Source of the DNA: Pseudomonas sp. SCA2728.1_7
Lineage (GTDB): Bacteria > Pseudomonadota > Gammaproteobacteria > Pseudomonadales > Pseudomonadaceae
NCBI RefSeq assembly: GCF_018138145.1
Contig: NZ_CP073104.1
Span: 5,919,001-5,983,000 of the forward strand
DNA length: 64,000 nt
Reading direction: 5' to 3'
In this document: piece after piece, positions 9,346 to 19,273 of the stretch
Numbering within the stretch: position 1 is the first letter of the stretch
Layout of the letters: every line of letters starts with the position of its first letter
Notes under the pieces: model-generated
The model's database searches: none
Told to the model about the DNA's origin: nothing
The model's input: only the letters and a program-made list of their open reading frames with translations
Position numbers and translations under genes: made by a program

Positions 9346-10156
9346 ACCCCTTTCCCTGCCGCCGGTGCCCGCACCGCCGAAGGGCGAGCGTCTGAAAAAC
9401 AAGGTCGTGCTGCTGACCGGCGCCGCGCAAGGCATCGGCGAAGCCATCGTCGCGGCCTGCGCGTCGCAGCAAGCGAAACTGGTTATCAGCGATATCCAGG
9501 TCGAAAAGGTCGAGAAGGTTGCCGCCCATTGGCGTGAGCAGGGTTACGACGTGCAAGCGCTGCAGGCAGATGTCTCGCATCAGCCCGATCTCCACGCCAT
9601 GGCCAAACGCGCAGTTGAACTGCACGGGCGCATCGACGTGCTGGTCAATTGTGCCGGGGTCAACGTGTTCCGCGATCCATTGGAAATGACCGAAGAAGAC
9701 TGGCGTCGCTGCTTCGCAATCGATCTGGACGGCGCCTGGTTCGGCTGCAAAGCGGTGCTGCCGCAGATGATCGAGCAGGGCGTTGGCAGCATCATCAACA
9801 TTGCCTCGACCCATTCCAGCCACATTATTCCCGGCTGCTTCCCGTACCCGGTGGCCAAGCACGGTTTGCTCGGCCTGACCCGCGCGCTCGGCATCGAATA
9901 CGCCGCGAAGGGGATTCGCGTCAACGCCATCGCGCCGGGCTATATCGAAACGCAACTGAACGTCGATTACTGGAACGGTTTCGCCGACCCGCACGCCGAG
10001 CGTCAGCGTGCTTTCGATCTGCACCCGCCGAAACGCATCGGTCAGCCGCTGGAAGTAGCGATGACTGCGGTGTTTCTGGCCAGTGATGAGGCGCCGTTCA
10101 TCAATGCTGCATGCATCACCATCGATGGTGGGCGCTCGGTGATGTACCACGACTGA
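9338..10156 (+). CDS. SDR family sugar 1-dehydrogenase (L-arabinose/D-galactose type)
   Basis: This 272-residue classical short-chain dehydrogenase has the cofactor motif TGAAQGIG near residue 29, NCAGVN near residue 106 and the catalytic Ser (IASTHSS) with YPVAK (Tyr and Lys) near residue 170. The C-terminus ITIDGGRSVMYHD is typical of the family. Position between a sugar lactonase and an AraFGH transporter implies oxidation of an aldose such as L-arabinose or D-galactose at C1 to the aldonolactone. The substrate is inferred from neighbours only. The promoter is the one shared with dgoK. The ATG at 9338 is preceded by an AGGAG site. Confidence 0.85.
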   Translation: MAEPLSLPPVPAPPKGERLKNKVVLLTGAAQGIGEAIVAACASQQAKLVISDIQVEKVEKVAAHWREQGYDVQALQADVSHQPDLHAMAKRAVELHGRIDVLVNCAGVNVFRDPLEMTEEDWRRCFAIDLDGAWFGCKAVLPQMIEQGVGSIINIASTHSSHIIPGCFPYPVAKHGLLGLTRALGIEYAAKGIRVNAIAPGYIETQLNVDYWNGFADPHAERQRAFDLHPPKRIGQPLEVAMTAVFLASDEAPFINAACITIDGGRSVMYHD

Positions 10157-10195
10157 GCACAGTGGCTTTCATGCGGATAAATCCGTTTGCAATCC

Positions 10196-10209
10196 AATCA
10201 TCATACGAT
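10196..10209. promoter_or_regulatory. Putative GntR operator (copy 2), upstream of araF
   Basis: AATCATCATACGAT is the exact reverse complement of the 14-mer at 7287-7300 before the GntR gene. It lies in the 136-nt gap between the SDR and araF genes. This suggests araFGH has its own promoter controlled by that regulator, in addition to readthrough from the SDR promoter. Confidence 0.65.
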
Positions 10210-10292
10210 ATGACTATTGTCAGAAGATTTTGCAGGAACACGCTTTAACGCTTTTCAAACATTGCTCAAAAAAAATAACAAGGAGTCAGCTT

Positions 10293-11297
10293 ATGAAACG
10301 TCGTTTCGGGATTCGTACCCTGTGCAGTACCGCCCTGGCGGTTACCGCGTTCAGCCTGAGCAGTGCGCTGCTCGCTGCCGACACCGTGAAAATCGGTTTC
10401 CTGGTCAAACAGGCGGAAGAACCGTGGTTCCAGACCGAGTGGGCCTTTGCCGAGAAAGCCGCCAAGGACAAGGGCTTCGAACTGATCAAAATCGCCGTGC
10501 CGGATGGCGAGAAAACCCTGTCGGCCATCGACAGCCTTGCTGCCAACGGTGCCAAGGGCTTTGTGATCTGCCCGCCGGACGTGTCGCTCGGCCCGGCGAT
10601 CATGGCCAAAGCCAAGCTCAATGACCTCAAAGTGATTGCCGTCGATGACCGTTTCGTCGACGCCAACGGCAAGTTCATGGAAGACGTGCCATACCTCGGC
10701 ATGGCCGCGTTCGAAGTCGGCCAGAAGCAGGGCAACGCCATGGTCGCCGAAGCGAAGAAGCGTAACTGGGACTGGAAAGACACCTACGCGGTGGTCAACA
10801 CCTACAACGAACTCGACACCGGCAAGAAGCGCACCGACGGTTCGGTGAAATCCCTTGAAGACGCCGGTATGCCGAAGGATCACATTCTGTTCGCCGCGCT
10901 GAAAACCCTCGACGTACCGGGCAGCATGGACGCCACTAACTCGGCGTTGGTGAAACTGCCGAGCGCGGCGAAAAACCTGATCATCGGCGGCATGAACGAC
11001 AACACTGTGCTCGGCGGCGTACGCGCCACCGAAGCCGCCGGTTTTGCTGCGGCCAACGTGATCGGTATCGGTATCAATGGCACCGACGCCATCGGCGAAC
11101 TGAAAAAGCCTAACAGCGGGTTCTTTGGCTCGATGCTGCCAAGCCCGCACATCGAAGGCTACAAGACCGCAGAGATGATGTACGAGTGGGTGACCACCGG
11201 CAAAGAGCCGCCGAAGTACACCGCGATGGACGACGTCACCCTGATCACCCGCGAGAACTTCAAGCAAGAGCTGGAAAAAATCGGCCTGTGGAACTGA
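10293..11297 (+). CDS. araF: L-arabinose-binding periplasmic protein AraF
   Basis: This is the solute-binding protein of the arabinose ABC importer. The 334-residue product has a signal peptide of about 28 residues ending SALLAAD. The mature part is very like E. coli AraF (KIGFLVKQAEEPWFQTEW, KIAVPDGEKTLSAIDSLAANGAKGF, GGMNDNTVLGGVRATE and the end segment VTLITRENFKQELEKIGL). E. coli AraF also binds D-galactose and D-fucose, which matters because the window holds galactonate genes and no arabinonate dehydratase. The ATG at 10293 has AAGGAG upstream. A strong hairpin follows the gene before araG. Confidence 0.95.
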   Translation: MKRRFGIRTLCSTALAVTAFSLSSALLAADTVKIGFLVKQAEEPWFQTEWAFAEKAAKDKGFELIKIAVPDGEKTLSAIDSLAANGAKGFVICPPDVSLGPAIMAKAKLNDLKVIAVDDRFVDANGKFMEDVPYLGMAAFEVGQKQGNAMVAEAKKRNWDWKDTYAVVNTYNELDTGKKRTDGSVKSLEDAGMPKDHILFAALKTLDVPGSMDATNSALVKLPSAAKNLIIGGMNDNTVLGGVRATEAAGFAAANVIGIGINGTDAIGELKKPNSGFFGSMLPSPHIEGYKTAEMMYEWVTTGKEPPKYTAMDDVTLITRENFKQELEKIGLWN

Positions 11298-11304
11298 TGC
11301 CGCG

Positions 11305-11326
11305 ACGGCCCGGGCAGCCGGGCCGT
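11305..11326 (+). promoter_or_regulatory. Intercistronic hairpin between araF and araG
   Basis: ACGGCCCGG and CCGGGCCGT form a perfect 9-bp stem with a GCAG loop, followed only by GTTT. Such hairpins after binding-protein genes commonly protect the upstream mRNA or partly terminate, giving more binding protein than transporter. That role is inferred. Confidence 0.6.
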
Positions 11327-11350
11327 GTTTCGGTGTGAAGAGGTGGCTTT

Positions 11351-12895
<1,545 letters not shown>

Positions 12896-12904
12896 GAGGT
12901 GACT

Positions 12905-13876
12905 ATGATGACAACCCAAAACGAAACCCTGCCCAAAGAGCGCAAACCGCTGGACATGCGGCGCTTCCTTGATGACTGGGTCATGTTGCTGGCGGCGGTG
13001 GGCATTTTCGTTGCCTGCACGCTGCTGATCGACAACTTCCTCTCGCCGCTGAACATGCGCGGTTTGGGCCTGGCAATTTCCACCACCGGGATCGCCGCGT
13101 GCACGATGTTGTACTGCCTGGCATCGGGGCATTTCGACTTGTCGGTGGGCTCTGTCATTGCCTGCGCCGGCGTGGTCGCGGCGGTGGTGATGCGTGACAC
13201 CAACAGCGTGTTTCTCGGGGTCAGTGCGGCGTTGGTGATGGGCCTGATTGTCGGGCTGATCAACGGCATTGTGATTGCCAAGTTGCGCGTCAATGCCTTG
13301 ATCACGACGTTGGCGACCATGCAGATCGTTCGTGGTCTGGCGTACATTTTTGCCAACGGCAAAGCGGTGGGCGTGTCGCAGGAATCGTTCTTTGTCTTCG
13401 GCAATGGCCAGTTGTTCGGCGTGCCGGTGCCGATTCTGATCACCATCGTCTGCTTTCTGTTTTTTGGCTGGCTGCTGAATTACACCACTTACGGGCGCAA
13501 CACCATGGCCATCGGTGGCAACCAGGAAGCGGCGCTGCTGGCGGGTGTGAACGTTGATCGCACCAAGATCATTATCTTTGCCGTGCACGGTGTGATTGGT
13601 GCGTTGGCGGGGGTGATTCTGGCGTCGCGTATGACGTCCGGGCAGCCGATGATTGGTCAGGGTTTTGAGTTGACGGTGATTTCCGCTTGCGTGCTGGGCG
13701 GGGTGTCGTTGAGCGGCGGGATCGGCATGATCCGGCATGTGATTGCCGGGGTGTTGATTTTGGCGATCATCGAGAATGCGATGAACCTGAAGAATATCGA
13801 CACGTTTTATCAGTATGTGATTCGTGGGTCGATCCTGCTGCTGGCCGTGGTCATTGACCGGCTGAAGCAACGCTAG
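12905..13876 (+). CDS. araH: L-arabinose ABC transporter permease AraH
   Basis: This is the inner-membrane permease of the arabinose importer, 323 residues with roughly eight to ten hydrophobic segments. Family segments include CLASGHFDLSVGSVIA, GLINGIVIAKLRVNALITTLATMQIVRGLAYI, the IGGNQEAALLAGVNVDR loop and GGVSLSGGIG. An in-frame GTG at 12899 overlaps the GAGAGG ribosome site, so the ATG at 12905 (or the next one at 12908) is preferred. The gene ends the transporter operon; a palindrome-rich repeat block begins a few bases later. Confidence 0.93.
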   Translation: MMTTQNETLPKERKPLDMRRFLDDWVMLLAAVGIFVACTLLIDNFLSPLNMRGLGLAISTTGIAACTMLYCLASGHFDLSVGSVIACAGVVAAVVMRDTNSVFLGVSAALVMGLIVGLINGIVIAKLRVNALITTLATMQIVRGLAYIFANGKAVGVSQESFFVFGNGQLFGVPVPILITIVCFLFFGWLLNYTTYGRNTMAIGGNQEAALLAGVNVDRTKIIIFAVHGVIGALAGVILASRMTSGQPMIGQGFELTVISACVLGGVSLSGGIGMIRHVIAGVLILAIIENAMNLKNIDTFYQYVIRGSILLLAVVIDRLKQR

Positions 13877-13883
13877 AATCAAG

Positions 13884-14420
13884 AGCCCCTCACCCCCGCC
13901 CTCTCCCGGAGGGAGAGGGGGCCGACCGAGGTGTTTTGCGTCCTGCATCGACTTGAAAGACCTAGTCGATTATGGAATCGGAAAAGCACTTTCGTGTCGA
14001 TTGTGGATTCGGCGAAGCACTTTCAGGTCGGCGAACTTCTTGAGCATCCCCCATTCAGTCCCCTCTCCCTCCGGGAGAGGGCTAGGGTGAGGGGAAGGGT
14101 CGACCGAGGTGATCCGTCGACTGAAAGACCTCGCCGATTATGGATTCGGTAAAGGACTTTCAGGTCGGCGTACTTCTTGAGCATCCCCCATTCAGTCCCC
14201 TCTCCCTCCGGGAGGGCTAGGGTGAGGGGAAGGGTCGACCGAGGTGATCCGTCGACTGAAAGACCTCGTCGATTATGGATTCGGTAAAGGACTTTCAGGT
14301 CGGCGTACTTGAGAAGTCTTGGCGTTCATGGATTCAAAGACGTTATTTCAGGTCGACGTAAATCTCCAATATCCCCCAATCAGTCCCCTCTCCCTCCGGG
14401 AGAGGGCTAGGGTGAGGGTG
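13884..14420. repeat. Block of palindromic and tandem repeats downstream of araH
   Basis: The 622-nt gap after araH holds four copies of a C/G-rich palindrome, CCCTCTCCCTCCGGGAGAG or close variants, often followed by GGCTAGGGTGAGGGG. Between them lie repeated stretches with GGTCGACCGAGGTGATCC, GACTGAAAGACCTCG, GATTATGGATTCGG and GGACTTTCAGGTCGGCG. Copies begin near 14056, 14193 and 14381, giving one clean tandem period of 137 bp and degenerate flanking units. Nothing codes here. The palindrome type is common between pseudomonad genes and may act as a bidirectional transcript end for araFGH. Confidence 0.85.
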
Positions 14421-14498
14421 CTTTTGACTTTCAACCTTCTGTCTCTTCCCCTAAATTTCCCTTGCCCGCCCACACCCGTTTCAGGTATCAATTTGTAC

Positions 14499-15212
14499 AT
14501 GATTAGACAGGTACGATTTGACAAGAAACAACGGGTGGTCGACGAACTCGTCCGGCGCATCGAAAGCGGCCTCATGGAGGACGGCTTTCTGTTGCCCGGC
14601 GAACATCAGTTGGCTCAAGAATTCCAAGTCAGCCGCGGCACGCTGCGCGAAGCGCTGGCCGAACTGAAACGGCGCAATTACATCGCCACGCAAAGCGGCG
14701 TCGGCTCCATCGTCACCTTCGACGGTGTCGCGCTGGATCAGCGCAGCGGCTGGGCGCAGGCGCTGGCTGACAGCGGCGTACTGATCAACACCGAAGTGCT
14801 GCGCCTGGAAGCCGTGACCCGACCCGATCTGCTCTCGCGGTTCGGCACCGACCAATTCATCACCCTCGACCGCCGTCGTCGCTCCAACGACGGCACGCTG
14901 GTGTCCCTCGAACGCTCATTGATGCCGGCCACCGGCGGCTTGGAAAGCCTGCCGCGCGTCGGTCTGATCGACAACTCCCTGACCATCACCCTGGCCGCGT
15001 ACGGCTACATCGGCGAGCGCGGCGATCAATGGATCGGCGCCGAACCGCTGAATGCCGAAGACGCCGCGCTGCTCGGCCGCCCTGAGGGCACGGTGTTCCT
15101 CAAAGCCCTGCGCACCACCTACGACCGGCAGAACCGTTTCATGGAGCTGGTCGAAAGCCTGCTCGACCCGGTGCATTTCCGTCTGCACCTGCAATTTGGA
15201 GAATCGAAATGA
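14499..15212 (+). CDS. GntR family regulator, HutC subfamily (UTRA domain)
   Basis: This 237-residue regulator has a winged helix at residues about 5-70 (LVRRIESGLMEDGFLLPGEHQLAQEFQVSRG split over two segments, then TLREALAELKRRNYI) and a UTRA-type ligand domain. The latter contains ITLDRRRRSNDGTLVSLERS and ends FRLHLQFGESK. A longer frame upstream begins in the repeat block and is rejected; the ATG at 14499 gives the normal GntR N-terminus. The gene overlaps the ADP-ribosylglycohydrolase gene by 4 nt and is first in a four-gene operon, so it most likely controls that operon in response to its substrate. Confidence 0.88.
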   Translation: MIRQVRFDKKQRVVDELVRRIESGLMEDGFLLPGEHQLAQEFQVSRGTLREALAELKRRNYIATQSGVGSIVTFDGVALDQRSGWAQALADSGVLINTEVLRLEAVTRPDLLSRFGTDQFITLDRRRRSNDGTLVSLERSLMPATGGLESLPRVGLIDNSLTITLAAYGYIGERGDQWIGAEPLNAEDAALLGRPEGTVFLKALRTTYDRQNRFMELVESLLDPVHFRLHLQFGESK

Positions 15213-16207
15213 CCGCGCTCAACCGTGCCCTCGGCGCTTTCTACGGCCTGGCCCTCGGTGATGCGCTGGGCATGCCGACCCAATCGCTGAACCGAGAAAC
15301 CATCAAGACCCGCTTCGGCCAGATCACCGATTTGCAGGATGCCGGCCCCTTGCAGCCGATCGCCGCGAACATGCCCAAAGGCTCGATCACCGACGACACC
15401 GAACAGGCGATTCTGGTCGGCGAGTTGCTGGTTGAAGGCAAGGGCCGCATCGAGCCGGCAATCCTCGCGCAACGCCTGATCGAGTGGGAAGCCGAGATGC
15501 AGGCCAAGGGCTCGCAGGACTTGCTCGGGCCGTCGACCAAACGCGCGATCGAAATGATCCTTGCCGGGCACTCGCCGGAAGAGGCCGGGCGTTACGGCAC
15601 CACCAATGGCGCGGCGATGCGCATCACGCCAGTGGGGATCGCGGCAGATGTTGCCGATCCTCAACGCTTTATTGCGGCGGTTGTGCAGGCTTGCCAGGTC
15701 ACGCACAACACCACGCTGGGGATTTCCAGTGCGGCGGCGGTGGCAGCGGTGGTATCCGCTGGCATCAATGGCATGGACCTCGGCGAGGCGTTGAACCTCG
15801 GTCAGCAAATCGCTCAGCAAGCCGAGGCGCACGGGCACTGGGTCGCCGGTGGGCGTATTGCTTCGCGCATCAGTTGGGCGCGCACCATCAGTGTCGATAG
15901 CGACAAGGCTTTACTGGCCGATCTGCTCTACGACGTGATTGGCACTTCGGTGGCGTCGCAGGAATCGGTGGTGGTTTCGTTTGCACTGGCACAGCAAGTC
16001 GCGGTGGGTGAGATGAGCGCGTTTGATGCGCTGTGCATGGCCGCCAGTCTTGGTGGTGACACTGACACCATCGCGGCGATTCTTGGCGCGATGCTGGGGG
16101 CCTGCCTGGGTCTTGAGAGTTGGCCGGTGCCGATGATCGACACAGTGAAAGCGGTCAATCATCTGGAGCTTGAGCCGTTGGTGCAGGGACTGTTGGCCTT
16201 GCGTTGA
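15209..16207 (+). CDS. ADP-ribosylglycohydrolase family protein
   Basis: This 332-residue member of the ADP-ribosylglycohydrolase (DraG/ARH) superfamily belongs to a group of Mg-dependent hydrolases that cleave N- or O-glycosidic bonds of ADP-ribose or ribosyl compounds. Metal-binding motifs are visible: GDALGMPTQ near residue 17, GSITDDTEQ near residue 59 and GGDTDTIAAILGAMLGA near residue 288, with the conserved GTTNGAAMRI between. It is cotranscribed with a GntR regulator (4-nt overlap), an NCS1 permease and a PfkB kinase. That context suggests a small-molecule nucleoside-like substrate more than protein de-ADP-ribosylation. The substrate is unknown. Confidence 0.88.
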   Translation: MTALNRALGAFYGLALGDALGMPTQSLNRETIKTRFGQITDLQDAGPLQPIAANMPKGSITDDTEQAILVGELLVEGKGRIEPAILAQRLIEWEAEMQAKGSQDLLGPSTKRAIEMILAGHSPEEAGRYGTTNGAAMRITPVGIAADVADPQRFIAAVVQACQVTHNTTLGISSAAAVAAVVSAGINGMDLGEALNLGQQIAQQAEAHGHWVAGGRIASRISWARTISVDSDKALLADLLYDVIGTSVASQESVVVSFALAQQVAVGEMSAFDALCMAASLGGDTDTIAAILGAMLGACLGLESWPVPMIDTVKAVNHLELEPLVQGLLALR

Positions 16208-16220
16208 CCGAGCCGAAGTC

Positions 16221-16310
16221 TTCGCGAGCAGGTCGAATCGTCGCACCGTCGCTCCCACAGGGGTTATGTGAACGCCACAAATCCAATGTGGGAGCGAGCC
16301 TGCTCGCGAA
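16221..16310. repeat. REPIN with an altered left arm
   Basis: The right arm is a standard GTGGGAGCGAGCC element. The left arm reads GCGAGCAGGTCGAATCG then TCGCACCGTCGCTCCCAC, so extra bases interrupt the usual palindrome. A nearly identical altered arm occurs at 47939-48018. It separates the glycohydrolase from the permease gene. Confidence 0.85.
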
Positions 16311-16436
16311 GGCCGCACCGCAAATTTCGAATTTTCAACCCGCAATGGATCGCGCAGACAGGCCGAGGACGGCCGCGATGTCTTGTCGTTTTGCATCATT
16401 GCCACAACCACAAAAAAGGCAAACAGGAGCACCTTC

Positions 16437-17903
16437 ATGAGTTCATCAAACGCCGGGCAAAGCGCCGGGCAACTGGAAACCCGCGGCATCGAACCGGTGC
16501 CGGAAGCCGAGTGCAACGGCCATCCGCTGCAACTGTTCTGGGTCTGGTTCGCCGCCAACATCTCCATCCTCGGCCTGCCGCTGGGCGCCACGCTGGTGGC
16601 GTTTCGCGGGCTGGCGATCTGGCAGGCGATCATCGTCGCGATCATCGGTGCTGCCGGTTCGTTCGCGGTGGTCGGGATCATCTCGATTGCCGGTCGCCGT
16701 GGCCGCGCGCCGAGCCTGACCTTGTCGCGGGCGATCTTCGGCGTACGCGGCAATATCGGCCCGACACTGGTCTCGCTGATGTCGCGTCTCGGTTGGGAAA
16801 CCGTCAACACCACCACTGCCGCATTCGTGCTGTTGTCGCTGTGCTCGATTCTGTTCGGCTCACCGGTCGAAGCGAAAAGTGCGCCGATACTGACGCTGAT
16901 CTTCATCGCGATTTTCGTCCTGCTGACCCTGTCGGTGTCCGGCCTCGGCCATGCGACCTTGCTGGTGATCCAGAAGTGGGCGAACTACGTGTTCGGCGCG
17001 CTGAACATTCTCGTTGGCGGCTTCCTCTGCGCGACCATCGACTGGAGCGCGGTATTCAACGCCACGCCGGCGCCGATGAGCGCAATGATCATCGGTATCG
17101 GCACCATGGCCGCCGGCACCGGTATCGGTTGGGCCAACGCTGGCGCCGACATGTCGCGCTATCAGCACCGCAGCGTCAAGGCTGTGCGTCTGGTCGCGTC
17201 TGCCGCATTCGGCGCGGGTATTCCGCTGGTGCTGCTGATCACCCTCGGCGGCTTGCTCTCGGTGGGCAACAACGACCTCGCCTCGGCGACTGACCCGATC
17301 GTGGCAATTCGCGACATGCTGCCAACCTGGATGGCCGTGCCGTACCTGATCACCGCATTCGGTGGCTTGCTGCTGTCGAACAACCTGTCGGTGTACTCCG
17401 CCGGGCTGACCACGCTGACTCTCGGCCTCAAGGTCAAACGCGTCTACGCGGTAGTGGTCGATATCGTCGCGATCTTCGCCGGTTCGATCTACTTCATGCT
17501 GATCGCCGACAGCTTCTACGGCCCGTTCATTACCTTCATTTCCCTGCTGGCGGTGCCGATCACTGCGTGGGTCGGGATCTTCGTCGTCGACCTGATTCAC
17601 CGTCATTATTACAGCCCGAAAGACCTGCTCGACGTCAGCCCGAGCAGCGCCTATTGGTATCGCGGCGGCATCGAGTGGCGTGCGTTCGGTGCATGGGCGA
17701 TTGCCATCGTCCTCGGCTTCAGTTTCACCACCATCGGCACCACCGCTGAAAACGTCTGGTTCAAAGGCTTCCTGTCCGACTCTTGGCTGGGCCACAACGG
17801 CCTCGGCTGGATCGTGACCTTCGTCGTCGCTGGTGGCATTTACTTCGTCCTCGGCGGGGCGAAAGATCGCCGCGCCGCGCAAACCGAGAATGCTCATGCC
17901 TAA
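16437..17903 (+). CDS. NCS1 family purine/cytosine-type permease
   Basis: This inner-membrane transporter of the nucleobase:cation symporter-1 family has 488 residues and about 12 hydrophobic helices. Typical features are the N-terminal HPLQLFWVWFAANISILGLPLG, GRRGRAPSLTLSRAIFGVRG (the NCS1 signature loop) and the WANAGADMSRYQHR segment. The ATG at 16437 has an AGGAG site; the longer frame from 16383 is in leader sequence. It overlaps the start of the PfkB gene by 8 nt. In this operon it probably imports the compound cut by the glycohydrolase and phosphorylated by the kinase, such as a nucleoside or base; NCS1 members also carry allantoin, hydantoins and vitamins. Confidence 0.88.
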   Translation: MSSSNAGQSAGQLETRGIEPVPEAECNGHPLQLFWVWFAANISILGLPLGATLVAFRGLAIWQAIIVAIIGAAGSFAVVGIISIAGRRGRAPSLTLSRAIFGVRGNIGPTLVSLMSRLGWETVNTTTAAFVLLSLCSILFGSPVEAKSAPILTLIFIAIFVLLTLSVSGLGHATLLVIQKWANYVFGALNILVGGFLCATIDWSAVFNATPAPMSAMIIGIGTMAAGTGIGWANAGADMSRYQHRSVKAVRLVASAAFGAGIPLVLLITLGGLLSVGNNDLASATDPIVAIRDMLPTWMAVPYLITAFGGLLLSNNLSVYSAGLTTLTLGLKVKRVYAVVVDIVAIFAGSIYFMLIADSFYGPFITFISLLAVPITAWVGIFVVDLIHRHYYSPKDLLDVSPSSAYWYRGGIEWRAFGAWAIAIVLGFSFTTIGTTAENVWFKGFLSDSWLGHNGLGWIVTFVVAGGIYFVLGGAKDRRAAQTENAHA

Positions 17904-18825
17904 GATGTTGCACACCGGCCAGGTCATCATCGACCTGGTCATGGCCGTGGATAAACTGCCGCAGATTGGCGGTGACGTGCTGGCGCAGTCGGCCGGTTTC
18001 GAAGCCGGCGGCGGTTTCAACGTGATGGCGGCGGCGGTGCGCAATGGCCTGCCGGTGGTGTATCTCGGTCGCCATGGCACTGGGCGTTTCGGTGATCTCG
18101 CGCGCCAGGCGATGAACGCCGAGGGGATTCACATCGGCATCACCGAACCCGCACAGAAAGACACCGGTTTGTGTGTGGCGCTGACCGATGCGTCGGCCGA
18201 GCGCAGTTTCATTTCCTACATCGGCGCTGAAGGTGAAGTGACTGAGGCGGATCTGAACAGCGTGCCGGCCGAGTCGGGCGATTACGTTTATCTCAGCGGC
18301 TACAGCCTGCTCCACGAAGGCAAGGCCCAAGCGTTGCTTGACTGGACGTTGGCGCTACCGGACTCGATCAATGTTGTGTTCGATCCGGGCCCGTTGGTGG
18401 AGTCGCCGGATTCGCCGCTGATGCAGGCGCTGTTGCCGCGCATCGATGTGTGGACCAGCAACAGTGTTGAAGCACTGCGGTTTACTGGTGCTGATGATAT
18501 TGGCGTGGCGCTGGATCGTCTCGCTGAACATCTGCCCAAAGAAGTGCTGATGGTGGTGCGGGACGGGCCGCAGGGTTGCTGGATTCATCAGGGCGATGAG
18601 CGTCGGCATGTGCCGGGGTTTGCCGTGAAAGCGCTGGACAGCAACGGCGCCGGTGATGCTCATGCCGGGGTATTTGTCGCCGGGTTGGCGCAGGGCTTGT
18701 CTGCCCATGAAGCGGCGCGGCGGGCGAATGCGGCAGCGGCTTTGGCGGTGACGCGCTGGGGGCCGGCGACCTCGCCGGGGGCAGATGAAGTGGATGCATT
18801 TATCCGCGAGTCCGGCGACGCCTGA
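17896..18825 (+). CDS. PfkB family carbohydrate/nucleoside kinase
   Basis: This 309-residue ribokinase-like kinase has the N-terminal substrate motif GGGFNVMAAAVRNGLP near residue 35 and the C-terminal catalytic and anion-hole motif DSNGAGDAHAG near residue 249. The motif has Ser-Asn in place of the usual Thr-X, while the catalytic Asp is retained. The start lies 8 nt inside the permease gene, so the two are coupled. It would phosphorylate ribose or a nucleoside released or carried in by its partners. The exact substrate cannot be read from sequence. A REPIN follows 9 nt later. Confidence 0.88.
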   Translation: MPKMLHTGQVIIDLVMAVDKLPQIGGDVLAQSAGFEAGGGFNVMAAAVRNGLPVVYLGRHGTGRFGDLARQAMNAEGIHIGITEPAQKDTGLCVALTDASAERSFISYIGAEGEVTEADLNSVPAESGDYVYLSGYSLLHEGKAQALLDWTLALPDSINVVFDPGPLVESPDSPLMQALLPRIDVWTSNSVEALRFTGADDIGVALDRLAEHLPKEVLMVVRDGPQGCWIHQGDERRHVPGFAVKALDSNGAGDAHAGVFVAGLAQGLSAHEAARRANAAAALAVTRWGPATSPGADEVDAFIRESGDA

Positions 18826-18834
18826 TAGATAGCT

Positions 18835-18899
18835 TTCGCGAGCAGGCTCGCTCCCACAATGGAATGCATTTCAAATGTGGGAGCGAGCCTGCTCGCGAA
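18835..18899. repeat. REPIN, GGGAGCGAGCC subtype
   Basis: Inverted arms TTCGCGAGCAGGCTCGCTCC and its complement are separated by about 20 nt. It closes the PfkB operon and lies between convergent genes. Confidence 0.9.
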
Positions 18900-18971
18900 A
18901 GGGCAATTAGTTTCAACACACAATTCAATCCTGGATACCGCTCGCCGCATCGGCAACGAGCGGCCGCATGA

Positions 18972-19229
18972 CTACTGCAGATCCAGCTTGCGCGCCGCCT
19001 CAACGCCAGCCGCACTGAGCTTGATCGGCAGGTTCAACGAATGCTCGCCAGCCTCGTTGCAGGTCACATGCCCGTGGTGAATCAGTCCGCGATCCTGCAA
19101 AGCGGCGAGGGCGCTGGCCACGACTTTCTCGCCCCGGTAATTGTCCAGCACCTCCTTGCCCAGACCACTCGGATGGGCGTGCAGCAGGCGGGTGAGGACT
19201 TCTTTTTCCAGGTTTTTATCGACGTTCAT
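18972..19229 (-). CDS. Small conserved-looking protein, unknown function
   Basis: This 85-residue protein starts MNVDKNLEKEVLTRLLHAHPSG and is soluble and helical. Its middle (VVASALAALQDRGLIHHGHV) looks like a winged-helix recognition region, but no family is recognised. A GAAGAGGTAA ribosome site precedes the ATG. The gene is oriented with the small secreted protein and the MFS transporter upstream of it. Codon use is like its neighbours. A DNA-binding role is only a guess. Confidence 0.65.
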   Translation of the reverse strand: MNVDKNLEKEVLTRLLHAHPSGLGKEVLDNYRGEKVVASALAALQDRGLIHHGHVTCNEAGEHSLNLPIKLSAAGVEAARKLDLQ

Positions 19230-19273
19230 GGTTACCTCTTCATTGGATTGAATAGGACGCTCGCGTCGGCGAA

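Noticed and set aside
13884..14420. Possible CRISPR array
   Set aside because: Repeat units are long, palindromic and unequal in spacing, and the spacers are themselves repeated, which excludes a CRISPR.
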